Origin: Lachnospiraceae bacterium
Lineage (GTDB): Bacteria; Bacillota; Clostridia; Lachnospirales; Lachnospiraceae
DNA: 64,000 bases
Assembly: GCA_015057555.1 (NCBI GenBank)
Contig: SVEC01000003.1
Span: 124,001 to 188,000 of the forward strand
Reading direction: 5' to 3'
Shown: piece after piece, positions 33,033 to 42,502 of the stretch
Position numbering within the stretch: the stretch's first letter is position 1
How the letters are laid out: every line of letters begins with the position of its first letter
Made by a program: the position numbers and the translations under genes
The notes under the pieces: generated by a model
What the model was told of the DNA's origin: nothing
The model's database searches: none
The model's input: only the letters and a program-made list of their open reading frames with translations

Positions 33033-34733
33033 ATGAAAAAGCTATTAGGAACGTTGATTTTACTGGGAGCATTAACTTTTGGATTTAATATACAGGTACA
33101 GGCTGCGGAGCCTGCTAAAACAACAGAGGCAGTGGAAACAGCTACAGGAGATGCGACAGAAGAAGCTACTACACCAGCTACTCAGGTATATGACGAAAAA
33201 CTGGCAGTGGTGCCATATCAGCTGGTATATGTAAATGATACAGGCTATGAAGAGGTTCTTAAGGCAGGCTATGGGTTTTTCGTAGGAGACAAAACCCAGA
33301 GCGTATATATGATTACCTGTTATAACACAGTAATATTAACTGACCCAGAAAAGCAGGCTATAGCAAAAAGATTTGCCATAGAAGCAAAAGAAATTAACAC
33401 CAAGATTAAGATATATCTCAAGGGTGATATAACTGTAGAGGCAACTCTTGAAACAGGTAGTGCAGAGATGGATTTTGCCATAGTAAAGCCAGCTACAGAT
33501 TTAAGTGGATGCACAACCCTTAGACTTTGCGAGGATGCAAACATCAATGCAAATGGAACGCCTGTATATTCATTTAAGCTTCCTATCCTTGCCACATACA
33601 GTGATGCAACAACAGGAGACATCCAGAGAATAGATGGAGAGATTCAGGATTGGGCAGACATTAATGAGGTGCATTATTACAAGTACAATATGTCTGACGT
33701 TCCGGTACCAGGTATGCCTGTTATCAACGAAAGAGGAGAGGTAATAGCTGTAAATACTAACATTTCAACTACTAACAATGGCTATTACGCATCTATTCAG
33801 ATAAATGAAATAATTGAGGTGATGAATGTATTAGGTTTTGTGTATAATCCACCTATTGTAATCGATGTGGAGACTGCAGACCTTATAATTGAGGAGTACG
33901 AGACCTTAGAGGCAAGTAAGTACATAAAGGAAACCTGGGTATTAGCAGAGGAGGCATATCAGAAGCTTATCGAGGTTAGAAAAAAGGTAGAGGATGGAGA
34001 CTTAGATTACTATACTCAGGGAGAGTTAGATGAAGCAGTAGGAGAATTAAGAATGGCTATTGATGGTCTGCAGGTTCCAAAGACTGACGCCAAGAAGGTA
34101 ACTATTATAGCTATAATCATCGGCTCAGTACTGTTTGTTGTAATATTAACTCTTGTTATAGTATTGCTTGTAAACAAGAGCAAGTACAAGAAGAAGCTTC
34201 AGGAGGAAAAGGACAATAAGCAGACAGCTATGGAAATCCTTAAGATGAGCGGTCGAATTACTCCTGGTTCTATTCAGAATAATATGAACGGTCTACCAAC
34301 AAATAGAAGCTTAGACGGAGTAGGCTATGGTGAAGGAGAAGGTGGATTCTCTTCAGAGACAACTGTTTTATCTCAGGCAGGATATGCTATGGATGATGCG
34401 GCTATGATGTCAGGACATCTGTATCAGGAGCAGTTTATAAGCTATCCAACATTAACTAGAAATAAGACAGGTGAATCAGTAACCATTAACAAGAACAGCT
34501 TTATCATTGGAAAGTCACCGGATATGGTTGATTATTGTATAAGATACAACAGCAACATAAGTAGAAAACACGTATGTATCATTAGAATGGAGGATGGCTA
34601 CTATATCCAGGATTTAGATACTACAAATGGTACTTATGTAAATGATATTAGAGTAAGTGGTAACAGAAGCGTTAAGCTTGAGGACGGCTGTATAATTAAG
34701 ATGGCTGAGGAAGAATTTGTATTTTCATATTAA
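33033..34733 (+). CDS. Membrane protein: inactive trypsin-like domain fused to FHA
   Basis: The 566-residue protein has a signal peptide (1-25), a Thr-rich spacer, an exported trypsin-like domain (about 60-270), a helical stalk, a membrane helix near 355-377 and a cytoplasmic FHA domain (about 470-566) with IIGKSP, SRKHV and TTNGTYVND. In the protease domain the His position reads ITCYNTV, the Asp is kept in MDFAIV and the Ser segment reads VPGMPVINERGEVIAVN, so it is probably a non-catalytic binding domain. It leads the T7SS core genes. GGGAGG lies 9 bases before ATG 33033. Confidence 0.78.
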   Translation: MKKLLGTLILLGALTFGFNIQVQAAEPAKTTEAVETATGDATEEATTPATQVYDEKLAVVPYQLVYVNDTGYEEVLKAGYGFFVGDKTQSVYMITCYNTVILTDPEKQAIAKRFAIEAKEINTKIKIYLKGDITVEATLETGSAEMDFAIVKPATDLSGCTTLRLCEDANINANGTPVYSFKLPILATYSDATTGDIQRIDGEIQDWADINEVHYYKYNMSDVPVPGMPVINERGEVIAVNTNISTTNNGYYASIQINEIIEVMNVLGFVYNPPIVIDVETADLIIEEYETLEASKYIKETWVLAEEAYQKLIEVRKKVEDGDLDYYTQGELDEAVGELRMAIDGLQVPKTDAKKVTIIAIIIGSVLFVVILTLVIVLLVNKSKYKKKLQEEKDNKQTAMEILKMSGRITPGSIQNNMNGLPTNRSLDGVGYGEGEGGFSSETTVLSQAGYAMDDAAMMSGHLYQEQFISYPTLTRNKTGESVTINKNSFIIGKSPDMVDYCIRYNSNISRKHVCIIRMEDGYYIQDLDTTNGTYVNDIRVSGNRSVKLEDGCIIKMAEEEFVFSY

Positions 34734-34745
34734 TTAGGAGAGATT

Positions 34746-35654
34746 ATGGTAGTAAATACATATAATGACCATGTTGCATACATTTTTGAGGAAAATGAAA
34801 ACATTTCGCCCTTGGGAAATCGAGTAATGAGCAAGATGAACAAGGATTACATTATGAAATACAGTACAGTAATTTATAATGGTAGACCTAAGCTTTTGTA
34901 TGGAGCAGAGGATTTAAAGGTACTTAACAATATTATAGCTACACTGCCGGAGGCAGAGATTATAGGTTTGCTTAAACAGTTTTTAGATGTAGTGTGTACT
35001 GTAAATGATAATGACTTTATAAATTTGTATGCTATAGATGTAAATTTTAATAGATTGTATTACAATGCTAAGCTACAGCTTCTAAAGTGCATTATAATTC
35101 CTGTAAATGAAAACTATGATTTTCATGAGAATGTAACCTGGCAGGAAAAATATAGGAATACACTGGTAATGTTTTGTTCTCAGATATTCCGTTCCCAGCC
35201 TGAGCGATACTCAGAGCTGTATTATATGATTATGGATATGTCCAAGTCTGATGGAGAGATAGCTTATCAGCTTCTTAATTATGATTTTGGATTGAAACGA
35301 GCAGGAGAAACCACTACACAGATATTTGAAGAAGCTATGGTGGATGATGGAAGAATAATGTTCTTAGAGCATTACAGTGAATTAGGAAACCTTTTGTTTA
35401 GAATATCTCAGAAGGAATATATAATTGGAAAATCTGTGAACAATGCTCACGGAGTTATCAATATATCTACATCTGTTAGTAGAAAGCATTGTGTTATAAG
35501 AAAAGAGGATGGTGGATTTACCATTGAAGATTTAGGAAGCTCTAATGGAACCAGCGTAAATGGTTTTGGATTGGAGCCAGGGGTTAGATATATGCTTAAT
35601 GAAGGTGATGTTGTGCAGCTTGCAGATGTAGTGTTTGGCGTAAGAGTGGAGTAG
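34746..35654 (+). CDS. DUF6382-like/FHA protein of the T7SS core
   Basis: The 302-residue cytoplasmic protein has an N-terminal domain of about 180 residues with LLKQFLDVVCTVNDNDF and LLKCIIIPVNENYD, a pattern like DUF6382 and distantly like the EssB/YukC pseudokinase domain (inference). The C-terminal FHA domain (about 220-302) shows IIGKSVNNAHG, SRKHCVI and GSSNGTSVNG. FHA domains bind phospho-Thr, so the Ser/Thr kinase upstream is a possible partner. Confidence 0.72.
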   Translation: MVVNTYNDHVAYIFEENENISPLGNRVMSKMNKDYIMKYSTVIYNGRPKLLYGAEDLKVLNNIIATLPEAEIIGLLKQFLDVVCTVNDNDFINLYAIDVNFNRLYYNAKLQLLKCIIIPVNENYDFHENVTWQEKYRNTLVMFCSQIFRSQPERYSELYYMIMDMSKSDGEIAYQLLNYDFGLKRAGETTTQIFEEAMVDDGRIMFLEHYSELGNLLFRISQKEYIIGKSVNNAHGVINISTSVSRKHCVIRKEDGGFTIEDLGSSNGTSVNGFGLEPGVRYMLNEGDVVQLADVVFGVRVE

Positions 35655-35667
35655 AGTGGGATAAGGT

Positions 35668-36702
35668 ATGAGCAAAAAGAAGATAGTATTTGTGTGCTTC
35701 GATGAAGATTACATAACAGCATTAGAATATAAGATGGCGGAGATAGTCGGTCATAATGCAGAGATAGAATTTATAACTGACTGCAAATTTTATACGCAAT
35801 ATATGTCTGTTCCAAAAAGAATAGATATTCTTGTTGTGCCTGAAAATATGGGACAGATGATTACCAATAAGAGCAACATTGGTAAGATATATTATCTTAC
35901 TGAAGAAAATGTTGAGAATAATAAAGAGTCAGAGGATCTAGTATACAAGTATGGTAGTGTTAGATATCTGGTTGAGAAAATAGACGAGAAGATATTTGAG
36001 AATACAGGCAAGGACGGTAAAAAGGGAACAAAGGTTGTCAGTGTGTTCTCTGTTGGTGGAGGCTGCGGAAAAACTACAGCTGCATTGTCTGTGGCTCATA
36101 ATCTGCACAAGAAGGGTAACAGAGTACTATATGTAAGTACCCAGCCTATGCAGGATTATCAATTTGTAATTCCAAACTGTGAGAAACTGTCTAGTGAATT
36201 CTCATATCAGTGCACCATCAATATTAAGAATGCATTGAAGCTTCTCCTTAGAGAGATAAAGACTGAGGGCTTTGATTATATACCAGCCTTCAATAAGATA
36301 CCAAGTACATACCAGGTGACCTTTGAAACCTATGTGGATATGATAGAATTTATTAATCAGAAGAATATGTATGATTACATTATAGTTGAGTTGTCAAATA
36401 GTATTTCTACTAAGAAAAACTCGTTTATGCATAACTGCTATAGAACACTTATCGTTACCACTCAGGAGGAAACTGCAGTAAAGAAGCTGGAGAATTTCCT
36501 GGAAAGTATGGCAGGATTTACAGACAAGGTTACTATATTGTGCAATAGAGTAAAGACAACTAGAACCAACTATTTAGAGGTTAGTCCTTTGGTTTCAACC
36601 TATGAAATTAGTGAATATGTAAGTGAGGGAGAGACAGGGATTAGCTTCCAGACTATTAAGGATTATCAGTGCTTTAATAGAACTACAGTGTGTTTGGAAT
36701 AA
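35668..36702 (+). CDS. CpaE/MinD-like P-loop ATPase
   Basis: The 344-residue protein has a degenerate receiver-like domain (about 1-115), then a ParA/MinD-type ATPase with a deviant Walker A, VGGGCGKTTAAL, near residue 128, and YDYIIVELSNS in the Walker B place. CpaE-like proteins position secretion or pilus machines; here it may place the T7SS or couple it to a signal. It lies between the FHA and YukD genes and is followed by a terminator. Confidence 0.78.
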   Translation: MSKKKIVFVCFDEDYITALEYKMAEIVGHNAEIEFITDCKFYTQYMSVPKRIDILVVPENMGQMITNKSNIGKIYYLTEENVENNKESEDLVYKYGSVRYLVEKIDEKIFENTGKDGKKGTKVVSVFSVGGGCGKTTAALSVAHNLHKKGNRVLYVSTQPMQDYQFVIPNCEKLSSEFSYQCTINIKNALKLLLREIKTEGFDYIPAFNKIPSTYQVTFETYVDMIEFINQKNMYDYIIVELSNSISTKKNSFMHNCYRTLIVTTQEETAVKKLENFLESMAGFTDKVTILCNRVKTTRTNYLEVSPLVSTYEISEYVSEGETGISFQTIKDYQCFNRTTVCLE

Positions 36703-36708
36703 AAATAC

Positions 36709-36755
36709 CTGCTATTACTGTGCCCTTTGGTTGGGGTGGGGTAATAGCAGTTTTT
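36709..36755 (+). terminator. Terminator within the T7SS core, G-rich loop
   Basis: CTGCTATTAC (36709-36718) pairs perfectly with GTAATAGCAG (36741-36750), followed by T5. The 22-base loop is rich in G. It separates the FHA/ATPase genes from yukD-essC. Confidence 0.88.
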
Positions 36756-36794
36756 ATAGGGGTATAACAACATTTACAGGAAAGGGGTTATAGT

Positions 36795-37046
36795 ATGAAA
36801 GATACAGTGATTATGGTATTTGAGTATACTAAGAAAAATACCAGCTTCGATATAGAGGTTCCATTGTCAATAACGGCAAATGAACTTATATATGGACTAA
36901 ATAGAGGACTGGGACTAGGCATAGACATAAATAAGGTTTCAGAATGTTACCTGTGTACAGAGGAACCACGAGCATTGCTTAGAGGCGATATTACATTGGA
37001 CAAATTTGGACTTAGAGATGGTACCAAGATTAGTTATCAGAGATAG
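36795..37046 (+). CDS. esaB: YukD/EsaB-like ubiquitin-fold protein
   Basis: The 83-residue protein has the beta-grasp pattern of YukD: VIMVFEYTKKNTSFDIEVP, a helix with ITANELIYGLNRGLGL, and a final LRDGTKISYQ. YukD/EsaB proteins are T7SS parts in Firmicutes. The next gene is essC, 17 bases away, which supports the call. Confidence 0.82.
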   Translation: MKDTVIMVFEYTKKNTSFDIEVPLSITANELIYGLNRGLGLGIDINKVSECYLCTEEPRALLRGDITLDKFGLRDGTKISYQR

Positions 37047-37063
37047 GTCATGTGGAGGGGTAT

Positions 37064-40000
37064 ATGAAATTTAAACTTGTATTATATGGAAATAATATGT
37101 ATAAGGAAATCGTTCTAGATGACACCTTTACAGGAGGACTTACTATAGGTACCGAGAAGAGCTGTCAGGTGGGATTTAGACGAGAGAGATTCTTATCAGA
37201 CTTTGTAGTTAGAATAGATAGACAGGAAGATGGAAACTTTGTTATAAGCTGTAGCGAAAGCATCTACCTTAAGAAGGAAGCGGGTGTAAAGGAGTATATT
37301 AGATACCTAAGCATAGGTGATAATATAGCTCTTTGTTATGAGTATACAGATACAGAATTCTTCTATATTGACTTCTTTGTTCAGTTTGAGAGTGTGGGAA
37401 CTGACTTTGATATGAAGTTGGATTGTAGAGGCTGTACTGAACTAACAATAGGTGGTAATACCAGTGATACAATAAGAGTAGACTCAGTGAATCTTTTAAA
37501 TGACAGTGTAACTGTCAGAAAGGTTTTTGAAGGCTATGAGGTGGATTCCAGCAATACCAGATATGGCGTTGAGATAAATGGATTCATATCCAGAGAGGCG
37601 GTAAGCTTTATAGCAAATGGCGAATTCTTCTCAGTGGGAGGATATAACTTCTGTATAAAGGATGATTTTATATACACCACCAAGAAGGCTACTATAATTA
37701 CTAACCTAAAGCAGGAGATAATAGCGCACCAGAAGAATCATTTTGAATATCCGGAATTCAAGAAAAATGTTCGCCAGAGATATAAGATGCCAGATGGAGA
37801 GATAGAGATACTTGACCCTAAGGCTAAGGAGGAGAAGGAAGAACAAAGCTTTATGATGACCCTTATGCCTATGCTGGTAAATATGCTTCTCATGGTAGGA
37901 CTTAGAGGAATTATGGGTGGCGGAGGAATGTTCGTCATTTATTTTGCTGCCACAATGTCTATGACAACTATCATGACCATTGTATCTCATTTTGCCGATA
38001 AGAAGAAGCAGAGAGAAAAGGAAGAAAAGCGCGAAGAAAAATATTTGGAATACCTTTCTAAGAGAGAGGATGAAATAATAAAGAGTAGGGAGAAGGAACG
38101 TGTAATTGCTAATCAGATGAGCCCTACTTTGGATGAGTATGTCAAATTTGTCTCTGATTTTGATAACAGACTTTTCGAAAAGGAAAAGGAACATGACGAT
38201 TACCTGGCTGTTAGAATGGGTGACGGAATAGTTGAGTCCACCTGTCCTGTAACCTACAAGCAGGAGGATTATGTGGAGACTGAGGATACCTTGAAGGAAT
38301 ATCCAAAGGCACTTCACGACAAGTACCAGTATATTAGCGACATGCCAATTATGCTTGACCTTAATGCCACAAATGCTGTGGGCTTTATAGGAAGTAGAAC
38401 CAAGCTTTATCAGATGGCTAAGAATCTCATAGTTGAATTTGCAGCATCACATTATTATAAGGATGTTAAACTCTTCCTGGTAATGGATGAGTGTGATGTG
38501 GAAATGTTTGAGTGGGCTAGATGGATGCAAATCTTCTACAATGACAACACAAACACTAGAAACTTTATGTATGATGAGGATAGTGCAAAGTATGCATTGG
38601 AATTCCTGTACTCAGAGCTTTCTAGAAGAGAGAGTGCTGGAAAGGCTGTAAAGGAGCTTCAGGACTATGTTGTATTGGTATATAGGTCTGAACTTGTAAA
38701 TAACCATCCTGTATCAAAGTACATTTCTAAGGCAAAGGAATTGGGCTTTAGATTTGTATTCTTTGAGGAGTATGAGGAGCTTGTAAATAGCGCCTGTGAA
38801 AAGAGAATATTCCTGAATACAGAGTCAAATAAGGGCTATGTTCAGGATGTTGAGGACGGTGTGAATATCCAAGAGTTTAAGTATGGTCACATTTCTAAGA
38901 AGCAGGCTGAGGAGGCTGCAAAGAAGCTGTCCTGCGTATACGTAGATGAGATTAATCTGGAGAATAGCTTAACAAAGAACATTACATTGTTTGAGCTGCT
39001 TAATATTATGACTCCATATGATTTGGACCTTAAGAGCAGATGGGCAAATTCGAAGATATATAAGAGTATGGCTGCTCCACTGGGTGTAAAGAGTGGAGAC
39101 GAGGTTGTGTGTCTTGATTTGCATGAAAAATATCATGGTCCACACGGTTTGGTAGCAGGTACTACAGGTTCAGGTAAATCTGAGATTATGCAGTCATATA
39201 TTCTTTCTATGGCAACTCTTTTCCACCCACATGAGGTTGGATTTATAATCATCGACTTTAAGGGTGGTGGTATGGTTAACCAGTTTAGAAACCTTCCACA
39301 TCTTAACGGTGCCATAACAAATATTGACGGTAATGAAATCGAGCGTTCACTCCTTTCTATCAAGGCTGAGCTTATAAAGAGACAGGAGAAGTTCGCGGAG
39401 CATAACGTAAACCATATAGACGACTACATTAAGCTCTATAAGGATGGACAGGCTAAGCTGCCACTTCCACACCTTATACTTATAGTAGACGAGTTTGCGG
39501 AGCTTAAGAGTGAACAGCCGGAATTCATGAAGGAGCTTATAAGTGCTGCCCGTATCGGACGAAGCTTAGGAGTGCATCTTATCCTTGCAACACAGAAGCC
39601 ATCTGGTGTAGTAAGTGATCAGATTTGGAGTAACTCTAAGTTCAAGCTCTGTCTTAAGGTACAGAATAAGAACGACAGTAATGAGGTTCTTAAATCCCCA
39701 CTTGCGGCAGAGATTAGAGAGCCAGGTCGTGCATACCTTCAGGTAGGTAATAACGAGATATTCCAGCTCTTCCAGTCAGCCTACAGTGGAGCATCTGCTA
39801 AGAATGACGACATTGGAGCACAGAAGAAATTTATGATTACAAAGGTTGAGCTCTCAGGTAAGAAGTCAATTATCTATGAGCAAAAGCCGGATGATAGCAA
39901 GGGTGGAGAAACTCAGCTAGAGGCTATCGTAAATTATGTAAAGGAATACTGTGACAACGCTAAAATTCCAAAGGTTCCAGACATCTGTCTTCCATCTCTT

Positions 40001-41593
40001 AGCACAGAGATACCATTTACATTAGAGGGAGATACCTACAATGGAACAGATATTGTTATTCCTGTAGGTATAGTGGATGACCCATCAAGACAGAGACAGT
40101 ACGTTGAAACTATTAATATAAGCCAGAACAATATATACATATTAGGTTCATCACAGTCAGGTAAGACAAACCTTATCCAGACTATGATAAGAGGACTTGC
40201 TACAAAGTACTCACCTAAGGAGGTTAATATATTTATCTTAGACTTTGCCTCTATGATTCTTAAGAACTTTAACGACTTAAATCATGTGGGCGGAGTAGTA
40301 ACCTCAAGTGAGGATGAAAAGCTTAAGACCTTCCTTAGAATGCTGAATCAGGAGATTCAAAAGCGTAAGAACATCCTGGCAAAGCAGGGACTTAGCTCCT
40401 ATAGCTCCTATAGAGAATCAGGTCAGACTGACCTTCCACAGATACTTGTAATCTTGGATAACTGGGTATCCTTCCGAAGCTATTTCCCAGATTACGAGGA
40501 GATGATAATAAGTATCACCAGAGAGTGCGTATCACTAGGTATATCCTTCGTGGTAACAGCTCAGCAGACTGCAGGAGCAGGCTTTAAGCTTATGTCAAAC
40601 TTCTCTAAGAGAATCGCCCTTTACTGTAATGATTCTGGAAGCTATTCATTCCTATTCGAGTCATGCCGAAAGAAGCTTGCAGACATACCTGGTAGAGGTA
40701 TCGTGGAGAAGGAAAAGGTATACTACGAATGTCAGCACTATCTGGCATTTGCAGCTGAAAAGGAATTCGAGAAGATTAAGCTTATGAAGGAATTCATAGC
40801 AGAGATAGCTGCAAAATACCCAGACGAAGGTGTTCGTGGAATCCCTGAGATACCAGAACGTGTGTCAGAGCAATTCATCAGAAAGCAGTATGGCAAGGAC
40901 TGCGTGAAGCCTTACGAGGTTCTTATGGGATTAGATTTCGATACGATATCCTTAAGAAAGTTCAATATGCTTAAGACTCCATTGTTTGGATTCCTAGGCA
41001 GGAAGGAAAGCAACAAGAACGATTATGTGAAATATATGCTTAATACCCTTATGTCTAACCAGGAGCAGGCACCTGTCAGCTTATTTATGATAGACGATAT
41101 AGAAGGCTCACTGGGTATGTTCAAGGACAAGGCAGCTATGTATTCAAATACTCAAGAGGATATGATGAGTGCATTTGCTCAGATACATACCACATTGACA
41201 GACAGATATGCTAGATATCAGAAGAGACAGATAAATATGGCTGAAGAACCATTATTACTTTTGGTTATCAACTCCGCTGACTTGCTGAAGGCAGCCAGTG
41301 CAGATAAGACCAAAGCAGAGATGTACAAGGATATTATAGGCAAATATAAGGACTTAAAGGTAAGTATCCTATGTACTGATCTGGAGAATGCAGCTATTAT
41401 CTTCACAGCAGGTGAGCTGCTTAAGACTCTCAAGGATTCAAAGCTTGTTATGGCCTTTGAGGATATCAAGACACTTAAGTTTATAGAAATATCTGCTATG
41501 GTGGCTAGAGAATACAAGAAGCCGATAGAGTATAGTGATGCTTATGTATTTAACGGAGATAAGATAGAAAAGATACGTAGTATACAGGGGTAA
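37064..41593 (+). CDS. essC: EssC-type FtsK/SpoIIIE ATPase of the T7SS
   Basis: The motor of the secretion system, 1509 residues. The N-terminus (about 1-190) has tandem FHA-like domains, followed by a membrane region near 265-315 (MMTLMPMLVNMLLMVGLRG). ATPase domain 1 has Walker A AGTTGSGKSE near 700 and Walker B LILIVDEFAEL. Domain 2 has LGSSQSGKTN near 1025 and LVILDNWVSF, with Asn in place of the catalytic Glu. Domain 3 (about 1305 on) has a degenerate GRKESNKND, as in other EssC proteins. ATG 37064 follows GGAGG at 37054-37058. Confidence 0.93.
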   Translation: MKFKLVLYGNNMYKEIVLDDTFTGGLTIGTEKSCQVGFRRERFLSDFVVRIDRQEDGNFVISCSESIYLKKEAGVKEYIRYLSIGDNIALCYEYTDTEFFYIDFFVQFESVGTDFDMKLDCRGCTELTIGGNTSDTIRVDSVNLLNDSVTVRKVFEGYEVDSSNTRYGVEINGFISREAVSFIANGEFFSVGGYNFCIKDDFIYTTKKATIITNLKQEIIAHQKNHFEYPEFKKNVRQRYKMPDGEIEILDPKAKEEKEEQSFMMTLMPMLVNMLLMVGLRGIMGGGGMFVIYFAATMSMTTIMTIVSHFADKKKQREKEEKREEKYLEYLSKREDEIIKSREKERVIANQMSPTLDEYVKFVSDFDNRLFEKEKEHDDYLAVRMGDGIVESTCPVTYKQEDYVETEDTLKEYPKALHDKYQYISDMPIMLDLNATNAVGFIGSRTKLYQMAKNLIVEFAASHYYKDVKLFLVMDECDVEMFEWARWMQIFYNDNTNTRNFMYDEDSAKYALEFLYSELSRRESAGKAVKELQDYVVLVYRSELVNNHPVSKYISKAKELGFRFVFFEEYEELVNSACEKRIFLNTESNKGYVQDVEDGVNIQEFKYGHISKKQAEEAAKKLSCVYVDEINLENSLTKNITLFELLNIMTPYDLDLKSRWANSKIYKSMAAPLGVKSGDEVVCLDLHEKYHGPHGLVAGTTGSGKSEIMQSYILSMATLFHPHEVGFIIIDFKGGGMVNQFRNLPHLNGAITNIDGNEIERSLLSIKAELIKRQEKFAEHNVNHIDDYIKLYKDGQAKLPLPHLILIVDEFAELKSEQPEFMKELISAARIGRSLGVHLILATQKPSGVVSDQIWSNSKFKLCLKVQNKNDSNEVLKSPLAAEIREPGRAYLQVGNNEIFQLFQSAYSGASAKNDDIGAQKKFMITKVELSGKKSIIYEQKPDDSKGGETQLEAIVNYVKEYCDNAKIPKVPDICLPSLSTEIPFTLEGDTYNGTDIVIPVGIVDDPSRQRQYVETINISQNNIYILGSSQSGKTNLIQTMIRGLATKYSPKEVNIFILDFASMILKNFNDLNHVGGVVTSSEDEKLKTFLRMLNQEIQKRKNILAKQGLSSYSSYRESGQTDLPQILVILDNWVSFRSYFPDYEEMIISITRECVSLGISFVVTAQQTAGAGFKLMSNFSKRIALYCNDSGSYSFLFESCRKKLADIPGRGIVEKEKVYYECQHYLAFAAEKEFEKIKLMKEFIAEIAAKYPDEGVRGIPEIPERVSEQFIRKQYGKDCVKPYEVLMGLDFDTISLRKFNMLKTPLFGFLGRKESNKNDYVKYMLNTLMSNQEQAPVSLFMIDDIEGSLGMFKDKAAMYSNTQEDMMSAFAQIHTTLTDRYARYQKRQINMAEEPLLLLVINSADLLKAASADKTKAEMYKDIIGKYKDLKVSILCTDLENAAIIFTAGELLKTLKDSKLVMAFEDIKTLKFIEISAMVAREYKKPIEYSDAYVFNGDKIEKIRSIQG

Positions 41594-41750
41594 AAATAAA
41601 AAATTAAAAAATTACAAAAATTCCCATAAAAAATAAAATCTAGTTCGTATATTGTGTATGAGCCTATAGTACCGTAGGCTGATTAAATTAAAACTAGTTC
41701 AAAAATATTGAATTAGAGAAAAATTTTTATTATTAAAGGAGGATGTTAGG
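41594..41750. other. Leader region of the first WXG pair
   Basis: Contains the hairpin AGCCTA/TAGGCT near 41661-41682 without a T-run, and CTAGTTC repeated at about 41641 and 41694. AT-rich otherwise. Probably promoter DNA for the highly expressed WXG-like pair. Confidence 0.4.
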
Positions 41751-42343
41751 ATGGCATTAGAAGTAAAATACGAAGAGATACGTGCCAACGTCATTGCAAA
41801 GCTTGAGGAGTTGTCAGAAGAGATGATTACTAATCTTGGAACACTTGATGGTATCGTGGGAGATATTCCTGGATGCGCAGAAGGTGATGTAATCACAGCT
41901 TACATTAATGAGTATGAGACTATCGTAGCAGATGTTTACTCTAAGGTTAATAGTGGACTCTCACAGTACTGTGGTCAGTTAGAGTCAGTATGTGCTGAAT
42001 TCGAAAGAGTTGATACAGAGATGCAGTCTCAGATAGGAGGAAATTAAAATGGCATTAAAGATTAGTTATACCGAGCTTACAGCATTAACAGGTCAGATGG
42101 AGAAGGCTGCTGAGAATATTATGACAGTATATGATAGTATGTTAACAGCAGTAAATTCATTAGTTGAGAATGGATATATGGAGGCTGAGTCAGCTAATTC
42201 ATATGTTGATAACTTTACTTCACTCATTGGACCATCAATAACTGAGTTAAACTCACTTGTAGTTTCATTCTACACTCAGTTAAACACTATTTGTGATAAC
42301 TTCGCAGATGTTGATGCTCAGATTGCAGCAAAGATTAGAGCTT
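41735..42343 (+). repeat. Duplicated WXG-pair segment, copy 1
   Basis: This 609-base segment recurs almost unchanged at 47306-47914, exactly 5571 bases downstream. The two copies differ at few bases, and the second protein of the pair is identical. Confidence 0.95.
41751..42047 (+). CDS. W-less WXG100-like T7SS protein A1
   Basis: The 98-residue helical hairpin has the turn at IPGCAEGD and a C-terminal helix with CAEFERVDTEM, typical of ESAT-6-type proteins although the W-x-G Trp is missing. It is followed after one base by the second member of the pair, so the two probably form a heterodimer exported by EssC. Strong AGGAGG. A copy with four conservative changes lies at 47322. Confidence 0.78.
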   Translation: MALEVKYEEIRANVIAKLEELSEEMITNLGTLDGIVGDIPGCAEGDVITAYINEYETIVADVYSKVNSGLSQYCGQLESVCAEFERVDTEMQSQIGGN

Positions 42344-42345
42344 AA
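42049..42345 (+). CDS. W-less WXG100-like T7SS protein B1
   Basis: The 98-residue helical hairpin has its turn at ENGYMEAESANSYVDN and ends with CDNFADVDAQIAAKIRA. It starts one base after its partner gene. The copy at 47620 encodes an identical protein, which suggests gene conversion or a recent duplication under strong constraint. Confidence 0.78.
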   Translation: MALKISYTELTALTGQMEKAAENIMTVYDSMLTAVNSLVENGYMEAESANSYVDNFTSLIGPSITELNSLVVSFYTQLNTICDNFADVDAQIAAKIRA

Positions 42346-42365
42346 TTAGTAAGAATATAATATGG

Positions 42366-42404
42366 AATAACCCTCTCGGATTGGAGAGATTCGAGAGGGT
42401 TATT
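42366..42404 (+). terminator. Terminator of WXG pair 1
   Basis: AATAACCCTCTCG (42366-42378) pairs with CGAGAGGGTTATT (42392-42404). A shorter related hairpin follows copy 2. Confidence 0.8.
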
Positions 42405-42502
42405 AAATAAGATAAGATTGATAAGATTTTGAAAATGAGGACGAAAATAATCACACAGAGGTGTGTGGATAAAATAAATAATACAAATTGAGGAGGAACA
42501 AG

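Noticed and set aside
33033-33900. Active serine protease in the FHA membrane protein
   Set aside because: The His and Ser positions of the triad are replaced, so catalysis is unlikely.
37706-38317. 203-residue minus-strand frame inside essC
   Set aside because: Shadow of the essC coding strand, without start signals or a recognisable product.
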